A stretch of 64,000 bases of DNA, taken from NCBI RefSeq assembly GCF_030272615.1, contig NC_081414.1, positions 339,738,502 through 339,802,501 of the forward strand. The letters run 5' to 3'. Of this stretch, positions 21,938 to 32,560 are shown piece by piece (positions within the stretch are counted from its first letter, which is position 1; the number at the start of each line of letters is the position of its first letter). The DNA is from Cryptomeria japonica. Its lineage: Eukaryota; Streptophyta; Pinopsida; Cupressales; Cupressaceae. A program made the position numbers and the translations under genes. A model generated the notes under the pieces. The model was not told where the DNA came from and did not search any database. It saw only the letters and a list, made by a program, of their open reading frames with translations.

Positions 21938-24900
21938 TCATTCTGTAGCTTCTTCTTGAACCTTTGCATCCAACACTGCATATTTTCTTGTCCACTCTTG
22001 GTAGACGTCATCAGCAGGCCATGAGAAGTTAATAACTTTCCCTCTAATCTTGGCCAATCTTTTCCAAGAGTTTCTCATTTTATTGACCTCTGAATTTAGA
22101 AAGCCATAGTGTGATTTAATTTTTTCTATCTCCTCAATTGTTCTAACAATAAGGGAAGTATCATCTATATTAATGATTCCCTTTACCCTTAATTATAGGT
22201 TGGCTCCTAATTCATTAAGCCATACTTGTTTGTCCTTCAATTGAGTTGGACTGGCAAAACCCCCAGGAAATAATTCAAATTCCTGCTCAGTGTACTCTTT
22301 CTTAAACAAATTGATCTTCCTCTCTGCATTATCTACTCCTTCTGCTAATTTTGTTAGATCCTTTGTCATGTCAAAAGTGTATTTGATAATAGGGTCAACC
22401 CCTACCTCATCATAAGATACACACATAAGTTCTAGGTCCTCCTCCCTAAGCTTCCACTTGTCCAAAATAGGCATTAGGACAACCTTGTCTCCATTGAGCT
22501 CATTCCACATATCCAAAACTTAACTCATATTGTTATACACCAATGATGATCATATAGTGTTAGCAAAACTCAAAATTGTGGCCCTCACTCTCTCTTCATA
22601 CTTATTTGCAAATAGGATTTGAGCCTGTTTTAGCTTTTCCAACTCCTGAGGAGTGATCTCAACTGATTGGGAACTAGAAGGTGTAGGAGAAGGTGGGAAT
22701 TCAATGATAGGGCTAGTAGATGGAGGCTATGCAGGAGAAGAAGCAATCATCAAGGTTGAGGACTCACCTTGATGGTATTGTCCTACCAATTGGCTTTTCA
22801 ATTTAGCAATAATGGTGTCTCGACTCATTACCTCTCCTTTGGCATCATTGTAAGCCTTTAAAACTGTCTCCAACTTATCTTGGAGAGCTGCCTTTTCCAT
22901 TTCTTCTTTCTCTGCCACCGCAACATTAAATTTTGCAGTTTCCAAGACTGTGCTAGTAGCCTCCACCACTCCAGTATTTTGTACCCTCTTCACTATCATA
23001 CCTCCAAGGTAAGTAGACTTTGGGGTATCTTTTCTATTTCTATTCTCATCTCTTTTTAGAGACCACATGACTAGGGCTGCATCATCCTTATTGAAGATTA
23101 CTCCTTCCATAGGCTTGGTCTCTTTCTTAACCACCTCTAAAACCAAGGCATATGCTATATCCCACTCAGGGAAGATGAGGACACCAGCCTTTGCTACCAT
23201 TTCCCTTCCTTGCTCAAGAGTGATGGTCTTAAATTCAGTGACCATTTCTTGTTTTATTTCTTCCTCCACCACGGTTGCATCCTTGTGGGGCTGCTCATTC
23301 TTCCTTTTTTCACATCTGGCATTGAACTTATCAATATTCTGCTTCCACACAAATTGCATGAAAGCTCTTGAGGTAACAAAGTTACTATCAGCTAAGAATT
23401 CTTCATCGACCCGTTTAATGGCAAGATCCAATTTTTGGCCTTTGAACTCATTGATGGTTATGTCCATCTTGGCATTTTTTGGCTCCTCAAGCATTCCATC
23501 CTCTACTTCATCATACATATAGGCAATCTCCCCTAGACTCCCTATCTACAACAATTATTGAGATGTTGCTTTCTCATCTCCTATATGAATGGGGGATTGA
23601 GATGGGGAATACATAAGCTCATTAGTTTGCACTTCCTTTCCCACCCTTTTCTTCTTTGGGGAGTCCTGAATGTCAATGACATCTTGTATTTTCCTCTTCC
23701 CTTTTGAAGTAGAAGGCTCCCCTGTTGTTGGCATCAACACACTGTACTTGGATTTTCTATCTAGCACATAGTCACCAGGAGGGATTGCTTTAGCAGATGC
23801 AGACCTAACTAGAACTAATCTTGCCTTCTCATGGTTGTTTTTAATCACTGCTTCCCTCTTCTCCTTTAGTGTTTGCATTACATCTTCAAAGCAAAGAATT
23901 AGAAATTTTGCCTTTTCCTCAAAGGGGTGAAAACTAGATAAGGGGTCATAGCTGCTGTCAAATTGGTGTACAAAATCAAGGGCCTTCTTATAGGCCACCC
24001 ATTTCTCTTTAGCTCCTGCTCATCCAAATCAAACTCATTTCTGATGAGGTCTTTGGGGAATTGGAATTGGTGGGGTCTACCTTTGCATACTACCCTTTTT
24101 CTAAACATACCATTAAAAAAGTCTTCAAGGTCAAAAAACCTTGACACTTCAGTGGAAAAATGATATGGTTGAAAGAATTCCTCAAAGCACTTCCATCCAC
24201 CCTTAGTAACTACAAAATGATGTGCTATTGTTACTATTGAGAAAATGGTCCCTTTTACTTTGTTAGATAGCTCTGCCTCTTGCACACTCCCAATCTTCCT
24301 AAGGACCTCTACAATTCCTACTTTCAGTGGGACCTGATATGGTAACAAAAATGGAGTACCTCTGAAACCGTACACTCTGAAAACTATGGAAATAGGGTAC
24401 AAGTATATGTCACCCCAATTGTGGAAAATCTTGATTTCTTCAGCAAACTCCTTAGGCCTAAGAAACTCCAACAAAGCTTTAGGGACCCTTTGATTCTCTG
24501 GGCATAAAAGAATTCTGAGTTTGGATGCAAAGCACTTATCAAACTTTAGGTAGATGCATGAGAAGGGAGTACCATCCAAAAGGCCTATCCACCTTACCAT
24601 TCTTTATCCCTATCAAGCCTTCATGGATTGCATCAGTAATATAGGGGGCACAATCAAATGTTACTGCCAGAGAAGGATTTAAAATTTGAGCTATCATTAA
24701 CATGTAATGAGTTGGCATGTTCACTTCAGCATCCTCTCCAGAAATATGGCAGAGTGACCAGTATAATCCTTTGGCTCTAAGAGTGAACTAATTTAAGGAA
24801 AAAGGCTCCATGGTATTAGGTCCTACAATAGTTAGCCCTCCTATTTTGACAAAAAATTCATTAAGAGGCCCATTTCTAAGATGATTCCTTTGTGCACTAT

Positions 24901-25384
24901 AGACTTGAGCTAATGATTCAAAATTAATGGGCTCCAAATAATTGGACACCTCGTTGAGACCAAATACGCTTTTGAACTCATCATCATTGACTTCAATGAG
25001 GGTTTTTCCATTTACATCCCTAACACTTTTGGTGAGAGGGTCATAGTTGTGTGCAATATGAGTTAGGAGATCCACATCCATGAAAACTCCAGGGACCACC
25101 AATTTACCTACATCCAACTCCCAAATACTATTCATTGGGGCGGGGGAGTGTCTCATACCAAATCCAACCTTGAATAGACCCAAACTAGACAACCCTATCT
25201 GTGGATCTCTCAGCCAATTGCCCTTGTCATACAATCCTTCTATTCTCAAGCGAGGAGCCTTGGGCACTAATTCTTTAACTTTAGCTGCTACATTTGTGGA
25301 CATAGATAATTGTTCCAAGAAATCATCACAAATTGCTCTCTCCTAGTAATTAACCTTCCCTATGAAGTCCTTTCTAGGTGCCAT
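21938..25384 (-). pseudogene. Unrecognised gene of about 1,150 codons inside unit G
   Basis: Starts MAPRKDFIGKVNY at 25384 and ends VQEEATE-stop at 21938. The N-terminal ~480 residues look globular (WELDVGKLVVPGVFMDVDLL, VNDDEFKSVFGLNE, FHNWGDIYLYPISIVFRVYG). The middle is hydrophilic with a basic, nuclear-signal-like run (DSPKKKRVGKE). The C-terminal third is rich in charged helices (near LETVLKAYNDAKGEVMSRD and DLTKLAEGVDNAERKINLF). Breaks: single stops near 25344, 24788, 23553, 23535, 22726, 22541, 22520 and 22194, and frameshifts near 24570 and 23950. I do not recognise the family. It has no retroviral enzyme motif, and no transmembrane segment is evident. Confidence 0.8.
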
Positions 25385-25580
25385 CTTAATGATATGCAAA
25401 TATTTCAATTACTAATCAAAGAAATTATTTAATAGAACACAAACCACAGTTCAATCAATCTTTCAAGTGACTGGTAAGCAAAATACAAGAAAACCTATTT
25501 TCGGCTTGAAGAACTCTACTCTGCACCAACTTTTCTGCAACAACTCTTTGAAATGACGCCTACATTCAATTGATGTGAGC

Positions 25581-25590
25581 ATATATATAG
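25581..25590 (-). promoter_or_regulatory. TATA box of the gene in unit G
   Basis: Minus strand reads CTATATATATG about 200 bp before the start codon. It lies just downstream (in the sense of the gene) of the palindromic repeat module. No other TATA-like site is as well placed. Confidence 0.6.
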
Positions 25591-25719
25591 AAATTGGGCT
25601 CTTAACTACGACATTAACACCACATTCTTCGGCAATCACCTCATAATTGAATTCATGAATGAATTCAAAAATTTCGCTCCAACGGATCATAGAACATCTG
25701 TGTTTCTATCACTTTGTTG

Positions 25720-26660
25720 TTTTGCCATTTTGCAAAGCCTAAAATCCGTGCTTCTTCATTAGGGGAAATCACGCCAACTATTAGATCTAGCGAAACTTGC
25801 ACGACCTTTACTTTATTAACTATTCTTCATTCGGTGATGGGCTCAGATATCTTTTGCCATTTCACGAAAGCTAAACATCGTGCACATTCACCTAGTGAAA
25901 CCGTGAGGACCGTCTGATCAAAAGGAACTTGATCAGTCTTTATCTTGTTCTGTGATTGGTGGTTTACCCCACTAACCATGCACCAAGCCTTAAAGGCTAA
26001 CAGTTTTCATTATTTCGCGAACAATAATTACCCTGCATCTTTGGTCTACAAAACAACGCCTACCGTTGAATCCTCTTTGAGATACCCACCTTTTAACAAA
26101 CTTAACTAGTAGAAGTGGTCCCTCTGACTCAACACCATCCAACCTAGCAACTGACTGGCAAAGGAAACCAATGTGTCAATCACTTACTTGTCAAAAAACT
26201 TCCACGGGATCCACTTCAAGACTGCCACGTGCATCTGACAATTTGTCTTTTCGTCAATGGTCTGATCCATCTATTCTGCCACGACACCGACCAAGTGGCT
26301 GCCATGTCACTTCACTATTTCACGAAGGTTAAATCTTAGGCACCTTAGGGCTATGAAATAGCATGAGCCATTTGATCAAAAGGAACTTGACTAGTCTTTA
26401 TCCTTAGTCTTTGTTGCCTCGTGGATCCAATTTCTTTTTCACCATTTCACGAAGTCTAAAATAGATGCAATTTTATCTTGCGAAATAGCGCGAGCCATCT
26501 GATCAAAAGGAACTTGATCGGTCTTTACCTTAGTGAAAACCTAGATGCCGGACCCACTCCCACCTTTCATCACTTCGCGAACGATAACCCATGGGCATCT
26601 TTGAATCTCGAATTCACACGTGCCTTTGGATTAAAAGGAACCTGCGCAATGGTTAGGAAG
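25720..26660 (-). repeat. Dispersed palindromic module upstream of the unit G gene
   Basis: Six copies of CATTTCACGAA / TTTCGCGAA words lie near 25727, 25858, 26011, 26313, 26443 and 26568. At least four copies of GATCAAAAGGAACTTGATC are near 25916, 26374, 26500 and 26632, the last less exact. Whole units of roughly 120-150 bp recur. The same words, in the same orientation relative to transcription, lie in the H LTR at 32130-32400. Confidence 0.7.
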
Positions 26661-26962
26661 CCTGATTAAACATTAGGAAAGACTTAGAAAAATAAAGTGC
26701 TGCCAAACCTGCCTAGGAAGAAATAAAAAGGGGGGGGGACACTTCTCACGACAGACGGACCCTTCTTTAAGTGAATGAAGTAACATGGAATTACAATGAA
26801 AGGGTTTTTCCCAGACATAGGAAGGGTTGAAACTTTAAACCTTAAACCCTCCTTGGACCTAAAACAATTAGAGGAAACAAGGCCCTACCAAATTCAATTT
26901 TTCAGACTTTTAACCAATTATGGAACAAGAATACCCATTTTTTAAACAGTGATAATAGAAAG

Positions 26963-27214
26963 GCTATTCAAAAGAATAATGTAACTTGTTATGCATGGAA
27001 CAATATTGGACATATTGCAAAATTCTGTAGAAGCAAGAATACATCGGTGAATGATAAAGGATCTAGTTTGAAGGGCAAAGAAAAGGTAGATGAAGTAAAG
27101 CAAGAATTTTCAAAACAGTGGATTAAGAAGAGTGATCAGAAAACTAATGAAACTATCTCTGCACTAGTAGAACAGAGTAATCCTCCACTGGTAGGAGATT
27201 CTTCATCTAACTGA
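26963..27214 (+). pseudogene. Gene 1 of element F: last zinc knuckle and tail
   Basis: Resumes after unit G with the fourth knuckle, CYAWNNIGHIAKFC; its second cysteine has become tryptophan. Then comes a basic tail (SLKGKEKVDEVKQEFSKQW) and ALVEQSNPPLVGDSSSN before a TGA at 27212. The same join is uninterrupted in I and J. Confidence 0.88.
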
Positions 27215-27289
27215 GGAATAATCCTTAGGGAGTATTGTAGAAAGTTGAAAATCATGCATTCTACCCTCGGTTGATGGTGAGAAGATACA

Positions 27290-27516
27290 TTTCTTCTTTA
27301 CCGGCAGATGTGTTAAGTTTTCACTTAACCAGCGAGCATTTAATGCAGTTTTTAAAGAACCTTTTTGGCTATAAAGCACCAGAAAACCCTCATTTTGAAC
27401 TCACCAAGCATTCAAACAATCAAAGAGCGTGAAACTGAGCAAGTGCATTCTAAGGTGAAGCTGCGAAGTGTTTTTTAGGCATTTAGAATTTCGGTTAAGA
27501 GGTATTTATCTTTGAA
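27290..27516 (+). promoter_or_regulatory. Putative internal promoter before gene 2 of element F
   Basis: Holds GATGTGTTAAGTTTTCACTTAA, then GCGAGCATTTAATGC, a TATA box (GGCTATAAAGC, about 27368), and CACCAAGCATTCAAA further down. The same ordered blocks are found in J (about 57895-58025) and I (about 48560-48690), although the rest of these spacers has diverged. A separate transcript for gene 2 is inferred, not shown. Confidence 0.6.
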
Positions 27517-29520
27517 ATGGATTCCTCATCTTCTATTCTGGAGTTTATTGCAAAACATGTAATTGTGGAAAATATCAAATGCCCTAGACCCGTATTTAAG
27601 ATTATCCCTGAGATTGCAAAACAAGATGATTCTGTCAGAGCTTTTTCAAAAATTCTAAAGGGTGTAGCATTTGCAGAAGACTCTAGAATCTACATACATT
27701 GCAACATAGGAAACCTAAGGACTGGGATCTAAAGAAAATATTCAATGAGGTTATTATCGATGGAAATGGTGTGATCAAACCTAAACATAAGATTCTACAA
27801 GACTTAGGTTTTGTAGAGATTTTGAACATTCCCAAATTTCCAAAGGAAGTTGTAAGACTTATATTGAGAAGAGTCCATGGAGAGTTTATGTGGTTAGAGT
27901 CTTGGAAGATAAACTGGGAAGAAATTAAGAAAATTACTAGTTTACCTTCAACTCGTAGTAGGTCTAACAAAACCAACAAGATACCTAACAAGGGAGTTAT
28001 GGATTTAACTGGAGCCACATCTAATAATAGGTCACTTAGAGTGAATGATGTTAAGGATTTAAATGTGAGATATGTGAGTATGGTACTAGGATACAAAGCA
28101 ACTCATGCAAATAGATTGAATTATGTTTTTAGCCTTTGTATTCACAGTTCATATGAGATGGTGAACAATAATGCTAAGATTGATGTATGTGCATGGCTTA
28201 AAGATGAATTAATTGACAATTTGAAGAAGATAAAGGGAGACAAGAAAGGTACTTTGCATTTTGGAAACCTACTAGTATGCCTGATGGTATACTTTACCAA
28301 GTAAATACTTGGCATAAGTCACAAGGATTTTAGTTATGACATCTCGGTAGGAAGACAAATATAGAAAACTTTCACCGGTATGGGCACTCACAGGATTAAG
28401 AACATCACAGACTACTTCAAAACATTTCAAACTAAAATGAGAGCAAGAGAGAGACTACCACATATCATAATTGATAAATATGACAAGGAAATCTACTTTG
28501 TCATTAAGAGAGATGAAACTTGGATGGAAACAATAAGCCCTAGAACTATTTGGGTTACTGAGATCGGTTATGGGGTAGACCTATTTGTTCTAGAAACATA
28601 TGCTAAAGCTCTACTTGATGCAGCAATGGAGCCTTTCGAGAAATCCTTTCAAAATGCAGAAACTATTGAGAGTAATATATCTATGCAGAAGAGGACAAAA
28701 AGAAGAGAAAAGTTTATCATAGATGCCTCCAAGAAGGTCAAGGAAATCAAAGAAAATGTCACGAATATCAGTGGTATATCAAAAAGTGAACTTGAAGGAT
28801 TGCAACTTGAAGCACACGTCTCACTAGTTGTAACATCCTCTGATACTGACAGTGGTAAGGCTACTAAGTTTAAAAGATAGAAAGGAAGAGAAAACCCTCA
28901 TCGATACCCTCTCCTTCTCCTAAGAAAACCAGAACACTAAGGAAGAAACAATAGGCAATTAGGGAACCAAAGAAGAAGCTTACACCTAAGAAGAAACAAA
29001 CATTGGTTACCCCCACACTAAATGATCTATCGAATGAAATTACAGAGGAAGGTAATCTATCTAATGTAAATAAATGGTATATTTCTTCCTTTGATTCTAA
29101 CAAAAGAACAATTGAATAAATCACTATTTTACACTTGGACATTTATAAGAAAGTATTGATATAAGTGATTGATGAGATTCAAAATTATTTATACATGAGA
29201 TTGGAAGCAAAAAGGCTATCAATAATGGAACTGGACAAGAAGTGGAAAGTTGAAGCACTCTTGGTTGTACATCCGATAAATTCTAAGGAAGAAATAGATG
29301 AGCTTATCTCTGAAGCTAACTAGTCAGTATTTGTTAGTGGACACTAGCAAGTGAGCCCGATGGCTGGAAGGGTCAAAGAAATTGCAGATGAGATTGCAAA
29401 TAAATGGCACATATTCTTTGTAGAGAAGGAAAAGCAAGAGGAAAGAAGTAGATCTAAAATGGAAAAGACACTCAATGTATATCAAAAGGACAAGGGAAAA
29501 GGTAAAGTAGGTGGTGTACT
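27517..29520 (+). pseudogene. Gene 2 of element F, N-terminal and central part
   Basis: Starts MDSSSSILEFIAKHVIVENI. A frameshift near 27715 leads into DWDLKKIFNEVIIDGNGVIK, then RRVHGEFMWLESWKINWEEI, GATSNNRSLRVNDVKDLNVR, CAWLKDELIDNLKKIKGDKK and the central WVTEIGYGVDLFVLETYAKA. After about residue 450 a proline/lysine-rich basic stretch (PSPSPKKTRTLRKKQ) resembles a nuclear localisation signal, followed by KEEIDELISEAN helices. Several stops and two frameshifts. Element H interrupts it after KGKVGGV. I do not recognise the family; there are no retroviral enzyme motifs and no membrane segments. Confidence 0.8.
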
Positions 29521-30929
29521 TGTTGGGACTCATTAAATTTGAGTCAATTTTTGAGCCCCATTTCACAATTTTGATATTGCATTTTCAGAAAGGCACCCAA
29601 TCTCATTCAAGTGGCCTAGTTAGAGATACGGTAAAATGGAGCTAGTTGATTTTCAAGGGGTAAGGCTTGGGAAGTGTGTCCTATACTTTTCATTTGGCTT
29701 ATACAATGTGTTGAAACTTTCATATTTTAGTTTGGATCAATTTATCAAGTACCCATTTCAAGGGGTGAGCTGAAAGTGCATTTTAGGTGCAAATGCAGAT
29801 TTTACCAAGTAGCATACTTGAGTGTTTATACCTTTTTCCCTGTTGATTGTCATGGTAAAATTGAAAATCGATTCAATTCTATGTATAAATGTGAGTCAGC
29901 ATGCAAATTTTTGAAGTCTTTATGAATCCATTTGCTTAGTTTTCAAAGCTCAATCTCTTTGCAGTTTGTATGGTTTGACAAGTCCCTGTTTCAGCTGCTA
30001 GTCGGAGCCCTATTTTGCATAAGTGTAAAAGTTGCCTCGATGAATTTCATGTCAACATATTTGTTCCAGGCTATTTTTGGTGCACATGAAAAGCTATGTT
30101 TCCATTTTCATGCTCTTGCCAATCCGTTTGATCAGTTTTCAAAAGGGTTTATTGAGCCATCTGTTTCAATGATCTGTACTTTCATTGCTATATCAGTTAA
30201 TGTAGCTATTTTCATGAGCGCACCATTTGCACCCAGCCATCCTTTTGGTCGAAATGGGCATTCAAAGATTTGATATGTACTTCAAGGTACCTATGTCTCA
30301 TATTTGAGGGTCTACGAAGATCGTTTAATATTTTTAAGAAAGGCATCATGAGTTGCCTGCGCATTGACTTCATCAAGTCCGTAGTGCCGACAAAGCTAGT
30401 TTGTCATTTTTGGCAATTAATATCTCTTCACTTGAGATTCATCTTGAAAAACCATTTGGTAGAGTTCATTTTTGTATATCAAAGTACACACCTGTCAGAT
30501 GGCAAGGTCCAGAAAGATGTTTTGACCGGTTTGAAAATTACGTCTTCGCGATTAAATGTGAAAATATGGCGCAAGTGCCTAAAAGTTGCAAAACTCAGTT
30601 TGATGATCCGAAAATGGTTCCAATCGATTCCAGAGGTATGCTTAAGGTTCTTGAATCATTTTGAAGGTCAGTTGCATGAAAACAAAAAAAAATTTAGTCG
30701 AACCCACTTTGGGGCCCAACCTTGCTCATGCCCATGCATTAATTTTAATGGTGAAATGTTCTTTTTTCCTGGCAATATATGTGTATCCATACCGGCTCGA
30801 CTACAATTCACCAATGGGATAATGAAAATTTATAAAGATATGATGATGAATGGTTTGTAAAGTGAATAGTTGTGTTATTCCTTTCTTGAGAAGGGGAGGC
30901 ATTAAACTTCAGCCAATGCAACAATAGGT

Positions 30930-31800
30930 AATTCGATGTCTTCCCTATGTGTAGTATGGAGTGGTAAAGAGACACATTTAAAATTGAATCATTGCAATTG
31001 GTAAGTGAATTGGAGTGGTAGCTGGATATGAAGGAGGGGTATTCATTAAAATTTTAACAAATGGCATTATGGCAGGTGTAATGCCAATTTCTCCCTCTGT
31101 GTGATTTTAAGAGCCTATAAATTTCAGCAAATGCTAAAGCTCCCCCACGTGAGCAGCAGAAGGAAGTTGAATGGGTTTTCAAACTTCAACAAATGGAAAA
31201 TCCCCAAGTGGTTGAGTAGCATGCAAAAACTTTCCACTAAATACAAATGTCAAACATCCTCCCTACCTATAGCACATGACTGGTATTTGGAGAAGGCAAT
31301 GAACTTCAAACAGAAAAAGCAAACAGCAGTTTAGTCTCTTGTGTGGAGAGTGGGAGAGTGGGGATGTTTCAAATCAAATGCCAATGGCATTATGGCAAGT
31401 GTAAAGCCCAAACATTTCCCTAGCATGTGAGGTAAGAGGGTAGCTTTGAAGTTTATTAAAATGCAATAGTTGAATGGCCTCCCTTCCTCCCACATATAGC
31501 AACACCATAGTAAAATTCCAAGCAAATGCCATTCTAAACTTTCAAACAAATGCAATTAGTAGTGACTCCCCTACGTGGAATGGTGGGTGTTTGGAAGACT
31601 ATCAGAAGCTCCAGCAAATGATAGAAAACTAGGTCCATCCTCCCCTACGTAGAAGTTGGAAGGCTACTTGTAGCCTCAAACAAATGAAGCAACATTCACA
31701 TCCCTGTGTGGAAATCAATGGCATGGTAGAGGGTTTAAAATCAATGGCAAATGTAATCTGCATCCCCATGTGGCTTTGCTAGTTTCCTCCCTATGCAATG
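30930..31800 (+). repeat. Degenerate 60-80 bp repeats with ACGT-core words in the H LTR
   Basis: About twelve copies of a CCCYAYRTGG-like word (for example CCCCTACGTGG at 31568, CCCCCACGTGAG at 31139, CCCCATGTGG at 31762), alternating with TTCAAACAAATG-like words. Spacing is mostly 60-80 bp. ACGT cores are the usual binding core of plant bZIP factors; a regulatory role is inferred only. Confidence 0.6.
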
Positions 31801-32129
31801 TCTAGTGAAGAAGCATTAGAAAATGTTCAAGCAAACACCATTAAAACTCAAGTGAAAAGCTCAGAAATGCATTCTCAAGCTAAAATGAATTATTCTACAT
31901 TGGCTGGGCAAGCGTCATTAGTAGTATTTATAGCTAAAACTCCACCCATCTATAATGTCAGAGCCTTAAGAGGCTTTTGATGGATGGTGTTGGCTAGGCC
32001 CACGTGGACTCCATGTAGGTGACCAAGGAGGCTGACAAGTGGCGACCAGGTGGACCCCACGTAGACATGATTCCCAAGGCAAGTTTTCCAGAGAAAGGGC
32101 AACTTAAATAGTGAGCAAGTTGCAGGAGA

Positions 32130-32560
32130 TCCGATGATGCATGATTTTGCAAAGGGAAGATGTGCGAGAGTTAAGCATCGTGAAACAATGAAAAGACTAA
32201 AGATCAAGCATGTTCCATGAAGATCAATGGTGCGCGCGATTTCGCGAAGCGAAGATGCTCATCAGTTAAGCTTCGTGAAATGGCGAAGTGTTAAAGAGCC
32301 TACAGGTTCAGCAAGATTGACAGCCAGCATGATTTTGTGAGCCGAAGATGCATGTCCATTAGCCATCATGAAATGGTGAAAGATTACATGGCATACAGGT
32401 GCCAGGTCCAAGTGGAGGTCTAGCTCACGGGTTCCGTTGATGTGGCACTGAGGTGGTGTACAAGCAGGCAATCTAGTGGCGGTGATGAGGTGAACAAGTG
32501 GTGAAGGATGGGGTGTTGTCCCAGGTGGCACCAAGTGGACCCCATCAGCGAATCACCAGC
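32130..32560 (+). repeat. Palindromic TTTCGCGAA module in the H LTR
   Basis: Words such as TTTCGCGAAGCGAAGATGC (32240) and CTTCGTGAAATGGCGAAG (32271) recur with GCATCGTGAAACAATG and AAGACTAAAGATCAAGCATG. They match the reverse complement of the module at 25720-26660 in unit G and, as there, lie just upstream of a TATA box. Confidence 0.6.

Larger units (their letters stand above)
20991..26957 (-). mobile_element. Unit G: 5.97-kb LTR-like insertion carrying a gene
   Basis: Flanked by GAAAG (20986-20990 and 26958-26962). The interrupted gene 1 of F is continuous across it when compared with I and J. Ends are TGTTGTTCTC and GTGATAATA; two C-to-T changes in the latter would give the ACAACA expected of an LTR. 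The outer ~900 bp at the two sides do not match, so this is not an element with two LTRs. Its upstream palindromic module and its end (GAGAACAACA, minus) resemble the long LTR of H. The best reading is a giant solo LTR of Tat-like type that contains a gene; other origins are possible. Confidence 0.7.

Noticed and set aside
20991-26957. Unit G as a Helitron or a DNA transposon that captured a gene
   Set aside because: It makes a 5-bp duplication, has no TC...CTRR ends with a hairpin, and no long terminal inverted repeats. The LTR-like ends and the module shared with H favour an LTR origin, although this is not proven.
27517-29520. Gene 2 of F/I/J as a Sirevirus envelope-like gene
   Set aside because: There is no signal peptide or transmembrane segment in any copy. 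Position follows a gag-like gene, not pol. The basic patch and coils do not suggest a surface protein.
29932-30860. Open frames of 113 and 196 codons in the H LTR
   Set aside because: They are in LTR sequence full of degenerate repeats, lack domains, and have no counterpart elsewhere in the window.
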